A DNA stretch of 64,000 bases from an uncultured Bacteroidales bacterium (GCA_934716995.1 CAKUYO010000010.1:9961-73960), one strand, 5' to 3'; counted from the first letter of the stretch, positions 44,101-51,768 are shown. Translations and numbers: made by a program. Notes: generated from the sequence alone by a model not told the origin.

Positions 44101-44269
44101 TATGGTGGCGGCTATGGGTGTCGGTGCCAATGGCAACCGCAGTCTCGGTACGGGCGTCGTGGGCGGCAGTATCGTCGGAACGCTGGCGCTGCTATTCCTC
44201 GTGCCGTCGCTCTTCGTGGTCTTCCAACGCCTCGACGAGAAACGCCGCAGGAACCGCCGCACGGAATAA
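41132..44269 (+). CDS. RND-family efflux permease (AcrB/MexB-like, HAE1)
   Basis: The 1045-aa inner-membrane proton-driven pump has the 12-helix, two-porter-domain plan. The N-terminus is KTFVERPVLSAVISIVIALL, followed by the periplasmic IEQYPDIAPPTVMVMTQYYG (key part YPDIAPPTV). The proton-relay aspartates of TM4 are present in LVIGTVVDDSIVVVEAVH, and GTSGVFYRQFGLTMAVAV follows. The second half has ILITEYASERRKAGKSLQDA and GARLRPIMMTVLTLIFGMLP. The C-terminal tail is Arg-rich (EKRRRNRRTE). It is separated from the adaptor by 91 nt of repeat words and forms an operon with the adaptor and the outer-membrane factor. It likely exports hydrophobic or amphiphilic toxicants such as bile salts or drugs. 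Confidence 0.95.
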   Translation: MNVKTFVERPVLSAVISIVIALLGLIGLKTLPIEQYPDIAPPTVMVMTQYYGASAESVQKSVIAPLEEAINGVENMTYMTSTATNTGSAEIYVYFKQGTDPDMAAVNVQNKISSATAQLPSEVKVVGVQAFKRQTSMLQIFTVSSPDDTYDQTFLSNYININIKPELLRIQGVGQMVVLGGNYSMRIWMRPDVMAQYGLVPSDVTAALAEQNIESATGAIGENSPEAYQYTMKYKGRLQTPEEFGQIVIRSTADGEVLRLRDIADIELGEESYGFDGRQNGHHGVQCMVFQTAGSNATEVNNQIDALLAEVQAHAPKGVKITQMMSTNDFLYASIHNVVKTLIEAILLVILIVLLFLQDWRSTLIPFVSIIVSLIGTFAFMVVAGFSINLITLFALVLVIGTVVDDSIVVVEAVHSRFDAGYKNPFQATVYGTKDVAVAIITSSLVFMAVFIPISFIGGTSGVFYRQFGLTMAVAVGISALNALTTCPALCALLLRPKETNIDNLRGYKRWRFRFSDKWNRGFDRLTAWYQRGAAHFVKHPWMSFLTAALGVALMVVLMNTTKTGLVPDEDLGTVMVNIDTPPGSSLATTDDIMREIENRLMTIPEVAELNSTAGYGLISGESSAAGNIILKLRPWDERTRKDQAVNAVIGKVYALTADIKDATVFAMAPAQISGYGTGNALDINLEDKVGGDMHQFYDYAQQFIGALNGRPEISMAFTSFNLNFPQWEVSVDAAKCQRSGITANEVLACLSGYYGGQYVSDFNRFGKVYKVQIMGDPKQRMDERSLDNTFVRLHSGEMAPLSQFITLRRVYGADKLTRFNLYNSISVSAMPADGYSSGDAIRAVKEVAAQVLPSQYAVDYGGITREESQSSNSTTAVIFLICIVFIYLILSALYESFRLPLAVIIAVPVGLMGSFLLTKICGLENNIYLQTGVIMLIGLLSKTAILITEYASERRKAGKSLQDAAVDAAGARLRPIMMTVLTLIFGMLPMVAAMGVGANGNRSLGTGVVGGSIVGTLALLFLVPSLFVVFQRLDEKRRRNRRTE

Positions 44270-44338
44270 CGGAAAAGTGCGTTTTGTTAAGATTCCATGG
44301 TGCCTTGTGCATTATGCATTGTGCATTGAAAAGTAAGG

Positions 44339-44371
44339 TGGATGCGCATAGGATACGCTTATGATAGGCTA
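44339..44371. repeat. Dispersed repeat words in the RND-OMF gap
   Basis: Directly joined words: gtgcattatgcattgtgc (44306-44326), aaaagtaaggtggat (44329-44343) and ggatgcgcataggatacgct (from 44339). Each recurs elsewhere in the window next to different partners. Confidence 0.65.
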
Positions 44372-44416
44372 CCCTTACGCACCTTTCAAAAAGTATCAAT
44401 TATTAAGATTTCAGAA

Positions 44417-45802
44417 ATGAACAATATACAAAAACGGAACATTTTATTCTTTGTTCTTTGTTCCATATTCTTGGTCTCCTTGTCCTCTTGCGGTATCTAC
44501 GGCAAGTATAAACCGGTGCAGGACATCGACTCCACGCTCTATGGCGACTTGGCTCTGTCCGACACCGCGCAGAGCCTCGGCAATCTCCCGTGGGACGCAC
44601 TCTTTACCGACCCGCTCCTGCAAGACCTTATCCGCTATGCGCTCGACAGCAACCTCGACCTGCGCATCGCCCGCGAGCATGTCCTGCAAGCAGAAGCGTC
44701 TCTCCGCGGAGCGCAACTTGCCTATCTGCCGTCTGTCAGCCTTGCCCCGCAAGGCGGTTTCTCGCCGCAGTACAGTATCAAACAAGGCACCTACGACCTC
44801 GTAGCCTCTGCCTCATGGGAGATAGACATCTTCGGGCGTACGCTCAACTCCCTCCGTGGTGCCAAAGCCGCCAAGCAGCAGGCACTCGACTATGAGCAGG
44901 CTTCCCGCTGCGGACTCATCGCCGGCGTGGCGAATGCCTACTATACACTCCTTATGCTCGATGCACAGTTGCAGACCGCCGAAGAGAACGAACAGACATG
45001 GGCAAAGACCATCAATACCATACGCCGAATGAAAGAGGCGGGTATGTCCGACGAAGCGGCGGTTACCCAGATGGAAGCCACCTACTATTCCATACAGACA
45101 ATGGTGCTCGATTTCCGTCAGCAGATACGCCAGACCGAGAACGCGCTCTGCCTTATGCTCGGCACCACCTACCGCCCTGTCAAGCGCAGCACGCTCGATG
45201 CACAGGTCTTGCCGCAGGATATCGAGGTGGGAGTGCCGGCCCAACTGCTCTACAACCGCCCCGACGTACGCGCCGCGCAGCAGAATATGGCACGCGCTTT
45301 CTATGCCGCCAATCTCTCGCGCAGCAACTGCCTGCCCTCGCTCAACCTCAGCGGTATGTTCGGCTGGACGAACCATAGTTACAACACTATCATCGACCCG
45401 ATGACCATGGTATCCAGTCTGGCTGCAAGTCTCGTTGTACCCCTGTTCAACTCGGAGCGCAACATTGCGCAGGTCAAGATGGCGAAGTCGCAGCAACAGG
45501 AAGCCCTGCTCACGTTCACGCAGACCGTCCTCTCGGCGGGTAACGAAGTGAATGACGCCCTCCATACCTACCAGACGGCGTATGCCAAATGCGAACTCTA
45601 CGACAAGCAGGTGGAGGCGCTCAGCCGCGCACAACGCGCCACTGCACTCAAGATGCAGTACGGCAGCACCACCTATCTCGAAGTGCTGACCGCCCAAAAC
45701 AGCCTCCTCACCGCCGAGTTCACCCGTATCAGCAACCGTATGGCTCTCCTCCAGTCCCTCGTCTCCCTCTACCACTCCCTCGGCGGCGGCAACGAGTATT
45801 GA
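44417..45802 (+). CDS. TolC/NodT-family outer-membrane efflux channel lipoprotein
   Basis: The 461-aa protein forms the outer-membrane duct of the tripartite pump. It has a lipoprotein signal (ILFFVLCSIFLVSLSSCG, acylated Cys near 25) and two outer-membrane-efflux-protein repeats with long helical hairpins: IRYALDSNLDLRIAREHVLQ, SWEIDIFGRTLNSLRGAKAA (first repeat) and LLYNRPDVRAAQQNMARAFY, LVVPLFNSERNIAQVKMAKS (second). The NRPDV word is typical of the NodT subfamily. The ATG at 44417 puts the signal peptide at the N-terminus; a start 25 codons earlier would not. It is the last gene of the efflux operon. Confidence 0.93.
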   Translation: MNNIQKRNILFFVLCSIFLVSLSSCGIYGKYKPVQDIDSTLYGDLALSDTAQSLGNLPWDALFTDPLLQDLIRYALDSNLDLRIAREHVLQAEASLRGAQLAYLPSVSLAPQGGFSPQYSIKQGTYDLVASASWEIDIFGRTLNSLRGAKAAKQQALDYEQASRCGLIAGVANAYYTLLMLDAQLQTAEENEQTWAKTINTIRRMKEAGMSDEAAVTQMEATYYSIQTMVLDFRQQIRQTENALCLMLGTTYRPVKRSTLDAQVLPQDIEVGVPAQLLYNRPDVRAAQQNMARAFYAANLSRSNCLPSLNLSGMFGWTNHSYNTIIDPMTMVSSLAASLVVPLFNSERNIAQVKMAKSQQQEALLTFTQTVLSAGNEVNDALHTYQTAYAKCELYDKQVEALSRAQRATALKMQYGSTTYLEVLTAQNSLLTAEFTRISNRMALLQSLVSLYHSLGGGNEY

Positions 45803-45828
45803 TTCCTGCATCCACAAAATATAATTTA

Positions 45829-45877
45829 CCCCAAGCCCGCAGTCAATGATTTGGGTTCATTGACTGCGGGCTTGGGG
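45829..45877. repeat. 21-bp perfect inverted repeat between convergent genes
   Basis: ccccaagcccgcagtcaatg plus a, 7-nt loop, and its exact reverse complement. It sits between the efflux channel stop and the tatC stop. There is no U-run on either side, so termination would depend on the very stable stem alone; it may serve both convergent transcripts. Confidence 0.85.
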
Positions 45878-45904
45878 CTTGAAAGGCTGTTGTCTGTCTC
45901 TATC

Positions 45905-46663
45905 CTACCCTTTCGGCACAAGCAGTATGCTTACCTCGTAGAGCTGGTATATCGGTACGGAGACGAGCAACAGCGTAAACACGTCTGTGGTGGGGGTGAT
46001 GACGGCGGCAAGAATGAGTATCACCACTATCACGTGGCGGCGGTAACGGTGCATCAGCGGGGCGGTCAGCAGTCCCATGCGTCCGAGCGTCCAACAGACG
46101 ATCGGCACCTCGAACAGCAGCCCCATCAGCAGTGCCAGCGTCCAGAAAGTGGACATATACGACTGCAACGTAATCTTGTTCGCCACCTCTCCGCTGACCT
46201 GATACGTACCCAGGAAACGAAAGGCAAAGGGGAAAATAACGCAATAGGACAACGCCACGCCCGCCATAAACAGCAGATACCCCCACCCTACAAGGCGATA
46301 GACGTAGTGTTTCTCGCGGGTGTACAACGCAGGGGCGACAAACCGCAGCAGCGCATACAGGACATACGGCGAGGCGCACAGCAGTCCCACATAGCAGGCA
46401 GTCTTGATATGGATAGTGAACTGGTCTGCCAGCCCCGTGTTGATTATCTCAATGGCTGCCGCAGGAAACGCCATATCGGGCATAATGCGTGCCAGCAGAC
46501 GGTAAAGAAAAAAGTCGGGACTGTTAGGCGCAAGCAGCAGCGCAAACAGACCGTCCTTGAAGCAGAACGCCGCCACTGCGCACACCAGCACCACAACGGC
46601 TATGCGCACAAGCACACCGCGCAGCACGTCGAGATGTTCCCAAAACGACATCTGTTGCTCCAT
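45905..46663 (-). CDS. tatC: Sec-independent (Tat) translocase subunit TatC
   Basis: The 252-aa polytopic inner-membrane protein recognises twin-arginine signal peptides. It begins MEQQMSFWEHLDVLRGVLVR with the conserved FWEHLDxLR word and shows six hydrophobic segments. The conserved glutamate and first-loop region lie around ASPYVLYALLRFVAPALYTR, and TM-linked words include FAFRFLGTYQ, LLFEVPIVCW (F-E-x-P) and AVITPTTDVFTLLLVSVPIY (P-T-D). TatA lies 11 nt upstream in the same operon. There is no TatB in the window, as is usual for Bacteroidota, where TatA probably serves both roles. Confidence 0.95.
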   Translation of the reverse strand: MEQQMSFWEHLDVLRGVLVRIAVVVLVCAVAAFCFKDGLFALLLAPNSPDFFLYRLLARIMPDMAFPAAAIEIINTGLADQFTIHIKTACYVGLLCASPYVLYALLRFVAPALYTREKHYVYRLVGWGYLLFMAGVALSYCVIFPFAFRFLGTYQVSGEVANKITLQSYMSTFWTLALLMGLLFEVPIVCWTLGRMGLLTAPLMHRYRRHVIVVILILAAVITPTTDVFTLLLVSVPIYQLYEVSILLVPKG

Positions 46664-46674
46664 ATCGGGCGGGG

Positions 46675-46905
46675 TTAGTCTTGCTTGGCGGTTTCCTTGT
46701 CCTCCTGTTTGGGGCTTTCCGTCTTGGCGTCGCTCTTAGTCGGGTCGGCTTTCTCCACCTCGTCCTTGATGTCGTTCATTCCGTCTTTGAAACTGCGCAC
46801 GCCTTTGCCCAAACCGCGCATCAGTTCGGGTATCTTCTTGCCGCCGAAGAACAGCAGCACAATGAGTGCGATAAAAATGATTTCGGGTAATCCTATTCCA
46901 AACAT
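46675..46905 (-). CDS. tatA: Tat translocase pore subunit TatA
   Basis: The 76-aa protein has one N-terminal membrane helix (GLPEIIFIALIVLLFFG, residues 5-21), the conserved hinge GGKKIPELMRGLGKG, an amphipathic helix and a charged, disordered tail rich in Lys, Glu and Asp. The E8 in the helix corresponds to the polar residue conserved in TatA. The ATG at 46905 gives the family N-terminus MFGIGLPE; a longer in-frame start would only read through the reductase gene in another frame. It lies 37 nt after the reductase gene and 11 nt before tatC. Confidence 0.93.
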   Translation of the reverse strand: MFGIGLPEIIFIALIVLLFFGGKKIPELMRGLGKGVRSFKDGMNDIKDEVEKADPTKSDAKTESPKQEDKETAKQD

Positions 46906-46942
46906 ATTGTTAAAGGGTTGATGGTTAAAAAATCGATAGTTG

Positions 46943-48340
46943 CTACAGTGTGCCTTGTTTGAGTTGCTCGACGTAGCGGTCGATGCGGTGCATCTCATCG
47001 GGGATTTGGATGTTCTGCGGGCAATGCTCCACACATTGGCGGCAACCGATACAATGGTTCGCCTGGCGCAACTTGGGCACGGAACGGTCGTAGCCCACAA
47101 GGAAAGCACGGCGGGCACGACGGTACTCGGGGTCTTGCGACCGCTGCGGGAGGTTACCCTCGTTGATACAGCGGTTGTAGTGCGAGAATACGGCGGGGAT
47201 ATTGATACCATACGGGCAGGGCATACAGTAGTTGCACTCGTTGCAGGGTATGGTCTTGAGGTTGTAGATGTCGTCGGCAATCTGCATCAGGAAGGCGTCT
47301 TCGTCGGGCGTAACAGGGCGCAGGGGCGAATAGGTATGCAGGTTCTCGCGGAGATGCTCCATATAGGTCATACCGCTCAGGACGGTCAGCACACCCTCGG
47401 GCGTACCCGCGAAACGGAACGCCCACGACGCCACCGACTGCTCGGGTTCGCGGCTCTTCATCTTGGCGACGATATAATCGGGCACACGCGCCAGCCGTCC
47501 GCCGAGGAGCGGCTCCATAATAACCGCCGGGATACCGCGTTTGTGCAGTTCGCCGTAGAGATACTCGGCATCGGTGTTGCGCGGGTTGATTTCGTTGGCG
47601 TAGTGCCAGTCGAGGTAGTTGAGTTCGATTTGCACGAAGTCCCAATGGTACTTGCCCTCGTCGTGCCAGCGCAAGGCAAGGTCGAAGACGCGTATGTCGC
47701 CATGGTAGGAGAAACCGAGGTTGCGGATACGCCCTTTGCGCTTCTGCTCCACGAGCCAGTTGAGGATACCGTTGTCGATATAGCGTTGGTAGAACTCGTC
47801 CATCGGTTTCTGCCCGATGCCGATACCGTGGAGCAGGAGATAGTCCACATAGTCGGTCTTGAGTTCGCGGAGCGAGTTCTCGAACATCTCCTGCGAGGCG
47901 CGGCGGCTCCATGTGGTGGGGCTGAAGTTGGAGAGTTTGGTGGCGATGAAATAGGACGACCGCGGGTGGCGGCTGAGGGCTATACCCGTGGCACGCTCGG
48001 AACGCCCCTGACAATAGGCGGGCGATGTATCGAAATAGTTCACGCCGTGCGCCAGGGCATAGTCCACCTGACGGTTGACCATCTCCTGGTCGATAGGCGC
48101 ATCGCTGTTCTCGCGTCCGCTCGCCCCGCCCTCTACGGGCAGGCGCATCATACCGTAGCCAAGGAGCGAGACACGGTCGCCCGTGTTGGGATTGGTGCGG
48201 TAGGTCATTTGGCTACCGTCGGGTTCGCGGCTTTCGGCGGGTGTCTGCCCGTCAGTATTGCGACCGGTGCAGGCACTGAGCAAGGCGGACGAAGCGAGTG
48301 CCCTGCCGCCTATGGTCTTAAAGAAATCTCGTCTGTTCAT
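46943..48340 (-). CDS. Tat-exported aldo/keto reductase with C-terminal 4Fe-4S domain
   Basis: The 465-aa protein begins MNRRDFFKTIGGRALASSAL, a twin-arginine signal (RRDFF) that ends in a lipobox-like LLSAC (Cys 24), so it may be a Tat-exported lipoprotein. The aldo/keto reductase barrel follows: LLGYGMMRLP, GVNYFDTSPAYCQGRSE (with catalytic Asp/Tyr), FIATKLSNF and DYLLLHGI. The C-terminal part has two ferredoxin-like cysteine sets, CNECNYCMPC near 370 and CIGCRQCVEHCP near 439. Such Fe-S aldo/keto reductases are common in Bacteroidota, but the substrate is unknown. Its place between the membrane ferredoxin protein and tatA-tatC fits export by the adjacent translocase. Confidence 0.87.
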   Translation of the reverse strand: MNRRDFFKTIGGRALASSALLSACTGRNTDGQTPAESREPDGSQMTYRTNPNTGDRVSLLGYGMMRLPVEGGASGRENSDAPIDQEMVNRQVDYALAHGVNYFDTSPAYCQGRSERATGIALSRHPRSSYFIATKLSNFSPTTWSRRASQEMFENSLRELKTDYVDYLLLHGIGIGQKPMDEFYQRYIDNGILNWLVEQKRKGRIRNLGFSYHGDIRVFDLALRWHDEGKYHWDFVQIELNYLDWHYANEINPRNTDAEYLYGELHKRGIPAVIMEPLLGGRLARVPDYIVAKMKSREPEQSVASWAFRFAGTPEGVLTVLSGMTYMEHLRENLHTYSPLRPVTPDEDAFLMQIADDIYNLKTIPCNECNYCMPCPYGINIPAVFSHYNRCINEGNLPQRSQDPEYRRARRAFLVGYDRSVPKLRQANHCIGCRQCVEHCPQNIQIPDEMHRIDRYVEQLKQGTL

Positions 48341-48350
48341 AGTCTTGCTG

Positions 48351-49841
48351 CTAAATGGTCCGGTGTACTTCGTTGCCCTCCACGTAGATAGCACTGAACG
48401 GGCGTGCGGGGCAGAGGTTCTCGCAGGCACCGCAACCGATACAGCGCTCGGTATTGACGGACGGCACGGCGTGGGCGTAGCCGTCGATATGCACCATCGT
48501 GATAGCCCCCGACGGGCAGTGGCGGGCGCAGTTGCCGCATTCTACATCGTCGGTAAGCGGCACACAGTTCTTGCGCACCCATACGGCGTGCCCTATCTGC
48601 GTGGCGGACTTGTCCTCGCGGGTGATAGGACGGATAGCCCCTGCGGGGCAGACCTCGCTGCAACGGGTGCACTCGGGGCGGCAGTAGCCGCGTTCGTAGG
48701 ACATCACGGGTTGCATCAGCGTAAGCATATCCTGCGAAGGGCGCAGCACGTCATTCGGGCAGGCGGAGACGCAGAGTTGGCAGGCGGTGCAGTGCTTTGC
48801 CATATTCTTTGCCGAGAGCGACCCGGGCGGGGTGACAGGCGTGAGACGCTTGGGGGCGACCTTGTCCTCTATGACAGCCAGACCGCCGTCAATCTTTTTC
48901 TTCTCCTGCGCCAAGGCGGCAGCAGACGTGGCGATAGCCGCACCGACCAGGAAACTGCGGCGGGAAGTATCCGCCGGTTCCGTGCTTTTTTGGGGCGTGT
49001 CCGCAGGCTGTTTGCGCAGTGGGGTATGCGTGTAGCGGAGCGCATCGTGGCGGCATTTGTCCAGGCAGTTGCCGCACGTGACGCAACGCGAATAGTCGAT
49101 GGTATGATTGGTGGCATCAATACAAGCCGCCTTGCAACTGCGCTCGCAGAGGTGGCAGCCGTTGCATTTGTCGGTATCGATATGCACTTTGAACCACGAG
49201 AAACGCGCCAGAAAACTGAGCATGGTGCCGACAGGGCAGATGGTGTTGCAGTAGGTGCGCCCGTTGCGCCAGGCAAGGACGAACAGCACCACGAGAGTGG
49301 TCAGCGCGACGCCGAAAGTAACCCAACTGCGCACCCATACTTCTTTGTCATAGACGGCGTAACTGCCCGCACGCCCGGCGAGGTAGGCGATGCTGTTGTT
49401 CGCCCAGTCGTAGAGGGGCATCAGGAGGTTCTGCACCATACGTCCGTAGGCACTGTACGGCGCAAGCAATGCCACGAAAGAGCCCACGCCCGCTATCATC
49501 GCCACGATGAAGAGTGCCAGCACGGTATAGCGCAGCCACGACTTGGCGGGGGAATAGGAGAAACGGTATTTCTTTTTCTTGCGCAGCCCGCTGAACCACG
49601 AGATGATGTCCTGGAAGATACCGAGAGGACAAATAACCGAGCAATAGACACGCCCGAATACGAGCGTGAGCAACACTAACGCCACCACCACGCCCACATT
49701 GAGCGACAAGAGGGCGGGCAGGAACTGTATCTTGGCGAGCCAGCCGAACCAGCGGTGCAACGTGCCGGTATAGTCCAGAAACAGGGCGGTCAGCAGCACA
49801 AAGACGATGGCGGCAAGGGCAATACGTATCTTGCGGAACAT
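48351..49841 (-). CDS. NapH-like membrane polyferredoxin fused to a Tat-type ferredoxin domain
   Basis: The 496-aa protein has an N-terminal NapH/NosR-like module with about five membrane segments (residues 5-220), the paired CSVICPLGIFQD and CNTICPVGT motifs, and two [4Fe-4S] sets (CNGCHLCERSC, CVTCGNCLDKC). Near residue 291 there is an internal twin-arginine stretch SRRSFLVGAAIATSAAALA, followed by a NapG-like part with four more cysteine sets (CTACQLCVSACP, CTRCSEVCPAG, CGNCARHCPSG, CIGCGACENLCP). It probably carries electrons from the membrane or cytoplasm to the periplasm, perhaps to the Tat-exported reductase 10 nt downstream. The internal Tat signal implies two export routes in one polypeptide. 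Electron donor and acceptor unknown. Confidence 0.85.
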   Translation of the reverse strand: MFRKIRIALAAIVFVLLTALFLDYTGTLHRWFGWLAKIQFLPALLSLNVGVVVALVLLTLVFGRVYCSVICPLGIFQDIISWFSGLRKKKKYRFSYSPAKSWLRYTVLALFIVAMIAGVGSFVALLAPYSAYGRMVQNLLMPLYDWANNSIAYLAGRAGSYAVYDKEVWVRSWVTFGVALTTLVVLFVLAWRNGRTYCNTICPVGTMLSFLARFSWFKVHIDTDKCNGCHLCERSCKAACIDATNHTIDYSRCVTCGNCLDKCRHDALRYTHTPLRKQPADTPQKSTEPADTSRRSFLVGAAIATSAAALAQEKKKIDGGLAVIEDKVAPKRLTPVTPPGSLSAKNMAKHCTACQLCVSACPNDVLRPSQDMLTLMQPVMSYERGYCRPECTRCSEVCPAGAIRPITREDKSATQIGHAVWVRKNCVPLTDDVECGNCARHCPSGAITMVHIDGYAHAVPSVNTERCIGCGACENLCPARPFSAIYVEGNEVHRTI

Positions 49842-50270
49842 TTGTCTTAATTCTTAAATTAATGGTTCGATTATATGGTTAATTATATGTTTCAAAATTC
49901 ACGTCTAATTATACGTTAATTAACGTTTGTTCAATGTAAGCAATTTGTCTTACTTTGCCGCCATAGGCGAATAAGATTTATGGCAATTTATGGATGTAAA
50001 AACAAAGATTTACTTAGATTTCTTGCCGCTTTGCGGCAAAGGAGTCTTTATCTCGAACTCACGTTAATTAACGTCAGTTCTATATAATGTGGAAATGTAA
50101 AATTTTATGGTTAATTTATGGTTATACAGCGTAACCATCCGTTCAATATAGCCCCGATAATGCCGTTTGGTGGTCAATTTAATGGCTATTATGCTGTTAT
50201 CTGTTGTTTAATAGTTGTTGTCAGTTGTTGACCACAAAAGTCTCTTTCTGTTATATCAAACTCACGTTAA
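49842..50270. other. Gene-free region with 85-nt repeat and three palindromes
   Basis: No gene is seen. It holds the inverted copy of the 84/85-nt repeat and three copies of a 14-nt palindrome acgttaattaacgt (49913, 50061, 50264), as well as A/T-rich sequence with words such as taatttatggttata. No TTG/TAnnTTTG promoter could be assigned to the polyferredoxin gene, so its control may depend on these elements. Confidence 0.6.
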
Positions 50271-50277
50271 TTAACGT
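49913..50277. repeat. Three copies of palindrome acgttaattaacgt
   Basis: Perfect copies at 49913-49926, 50061-50074 and 50264-50277. The last overlaps the DUF362 stop codon. Flanks are partly shared (ctc before, (t/c)(t/a)gttc after), so the conserved core is about 20 nt. It may be an operator or a small repeat family. Confidence 0.8.
49958..50042. repeat. 85-nt dispersed repeat, copy 2 (inverted)
   Basis: Reverse complement of 20042-20125 with about four differences including one indel. The end palindromes (ttgccgctttgcggcaa, gccataggc) are retained. Confidence 0.9.
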
Positions 50278-51692
50278 TTGTTCATCGATTCCACAAAGGC
50301 ATTCACTATGGGCAGGCACTCGGCAGGGTCAGTAATGCCATGCAGACGTTGCTCGATAGGGCACTCGCCCGTGTGGTCGCGGTTGGGGATATAGTCAAGT
50401 ACCTCGTGGTACTGCACATCGATACCCGCAGCGCGGAGCATATCAATCGCCTCTTGCGAGATTGCCTCGGTGGTAACATATTTCACACCGCCGGCAATCA
50501 TCAGTGCCGCTGCGCCTTTGCCGATAATCTTGTCCGCCACGGCAGCCCCTTGCAATGTGCGTGAGTTCTGCAAGTCGTACAGGTCGCGCACACCGTGTTG
50601 GGTGTAGGTGGTCTGCTCGCCGCGGTTGCGCACCACCAGCGAGAGTTGGTTCTCCTTCAGGTAGTTGAGCATATCTTCGCCGTCGATGCTGACCAATCGG
50701 TAATTACGGGTGCCGAGACCAATCTCTGCCGCACGCTCAATGGTACGGATGCCGTGGCGCGAATTGATACGCTCGATGAGCGCCGCAGCGTTGTCGTCCT
50801 CGGTGGACGGGTAGTTGAATACCAGATCCACGCACGCCTGGTCAAGTGCCACGGGGTCAAGCGAGGCAAGGATACCGACATTCTTCATCTCGGGGTCGGC
50901 GGGGTGGTTGCTGCAGTCGCAATCCACAGAGAGGTTGTTCATCACGTTGATATACACTGTGCGGACACAGTCGGTACCGAGTTCGCGGTTCTTGGTTACA
51001 TTGAAGTACTGATGCACACCGTCGGCAGCCGAAGCCATCGACTCGAGGAACTCATCCTGTTTGGCTTTTGTCCAGAACTGCCCCTCGGGTTTTTCCAATT
51101 CGCCGGCGGTATGGATATACACTTTGCCGTTACTCGAGGCGAAGCCGATACTCTGGTTCTTCAGCACGCCGCCGAAGCCGCCTGCGGTATGCCCTTTGAA
51201 ATGGGCGAGGTTAATAAGGAAATCATAGTTCCGGATATGCGAACCGACAAGGTCGTATTTGATGTGTGCGGTGTCGCGAACAGGGATTTTTATCTCACCG
51301 TCGGCATCCAGAATATCGCACGGGGCGATGGCTGCCCAGCCGTGGTCAACCAGCACCTGTTTGTGGGTCTCGGTTTGGAAACGCGGTCCCTGGTATGCCA
51401 CGTTGCACTCCACAATCGTGCCTTGCACCCTGTCCACCAACGGCTTGACCAACTGCGGGTTGAGGAAGTTATGCCCGCCCGGCTCGCCCGTGGAGACCTT
51501 TACTGCCACTTTGCCTTGCGGCTCCACCCCGAGGGCTTGGAAGATGCGCACAAGCGACTCTTGCGAAATCTCCTGTGTCATATAGACGGTTGCTGTGTCC
51601 TGCACAGGTGCAAAGGTCTGTGTCTGTGTCCGGTTGCTGTGGCACGCGCTCATCGTCGCCGCCGCCAAAAGGAAAAGAAATACCTTTTTCAT
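50271..51692 (-). CDS. DUF362 lipoprotein fused to a DUF1893-like domain
   Basis: The 473-aa protein has a lipoprotein signal MKKVFLFLLAAATMSAC (Cys 17) and a DUF362 domain (about 45-330) with AVKVSTGEPGGHNFLNPQLV, INLAHFKGHTAGGFGGVLKN and VDCDCSNHPADPEMKNVGI, a family of proteins of unknown function often tied to Fe-S proteins. Residues about 345-440 read like DUF1893, a deaminase-like fold: NQLSLVVRNRGEQTTY, AAVADKIIGKGAAALMIAGG and EVLDYIPNRDHTGECPIEQR with the NRDxTGxCP(M/I)E signature. The two domains in one chain and export as a lipoprotein are noteworthy. It lacks ferredoxin cysteine sets. The promoter overlaps the thrS terminator. Confidence 0.8.
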   Translation of the reverse strand: MKKVFLFLLAAATMSACHSNRTQTQTFAPVQDTATVYMTQEISQESLVRIFQALGVEPQGKVAVKVSTGEPGGHNFLNPQLVKPLVDRVQGTIVECNVAYQGPRFQTETHKQVLVDHGWAAIAPCDILDADGEIKIPVRDTAHIKYDLVGSHIRNYDFLINLAHFKGHTAGGFGGVLKNQSIGFASSNGKVYIHTAGELEKPEGQFWTKAKQDEFLESMASAADGVHQYFNVTKNRELGTDCVRTVYINVMNNLSVDCDCSNHPADPEMKNVGILASLDPVALDQACVDLVFNYPSTEDDNAAALIERINSRHGIRTIERAAEIGLGTRNYRLVSIDGEDMLNYLKENQLSLVVRNRGEQTTYTQHGVRDLYDLQNSRTLQGAAVADKIIGKGAAALMIAGGVKYVTTEAISQEAIDMLRAAGIDVQYHEVLDYIPNRDHTGECPIEQRLHGITDPAECLPIVNAFVESMNKR

Positions 51693-51737
51693 ATAAGTAT
51701 GAATTAAGAATGATGAATTACGAATGACTTTCCGGCG

Positions 51738-51768
51738 CGAAATTACAACAAAAAACAGAAACTTGCAA
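51738..51768 (-). promoter_or_regulatory. DUF362 gene promoter
   Basis: Minus strand TTG (51766-51768), 20 nt, TAATTTCG (51738-51745; one mismatch to TAnnTTTG). The -33 box lies in the loop of the thrS terminator. Confidence 0.6.

Noticed and set aside
45850..45890. Classical rho-independent terminator after the efflux operon
   Set aside because: The stem is perfect but no U-run follows on either strand, so it is listed as an inverted repeat.
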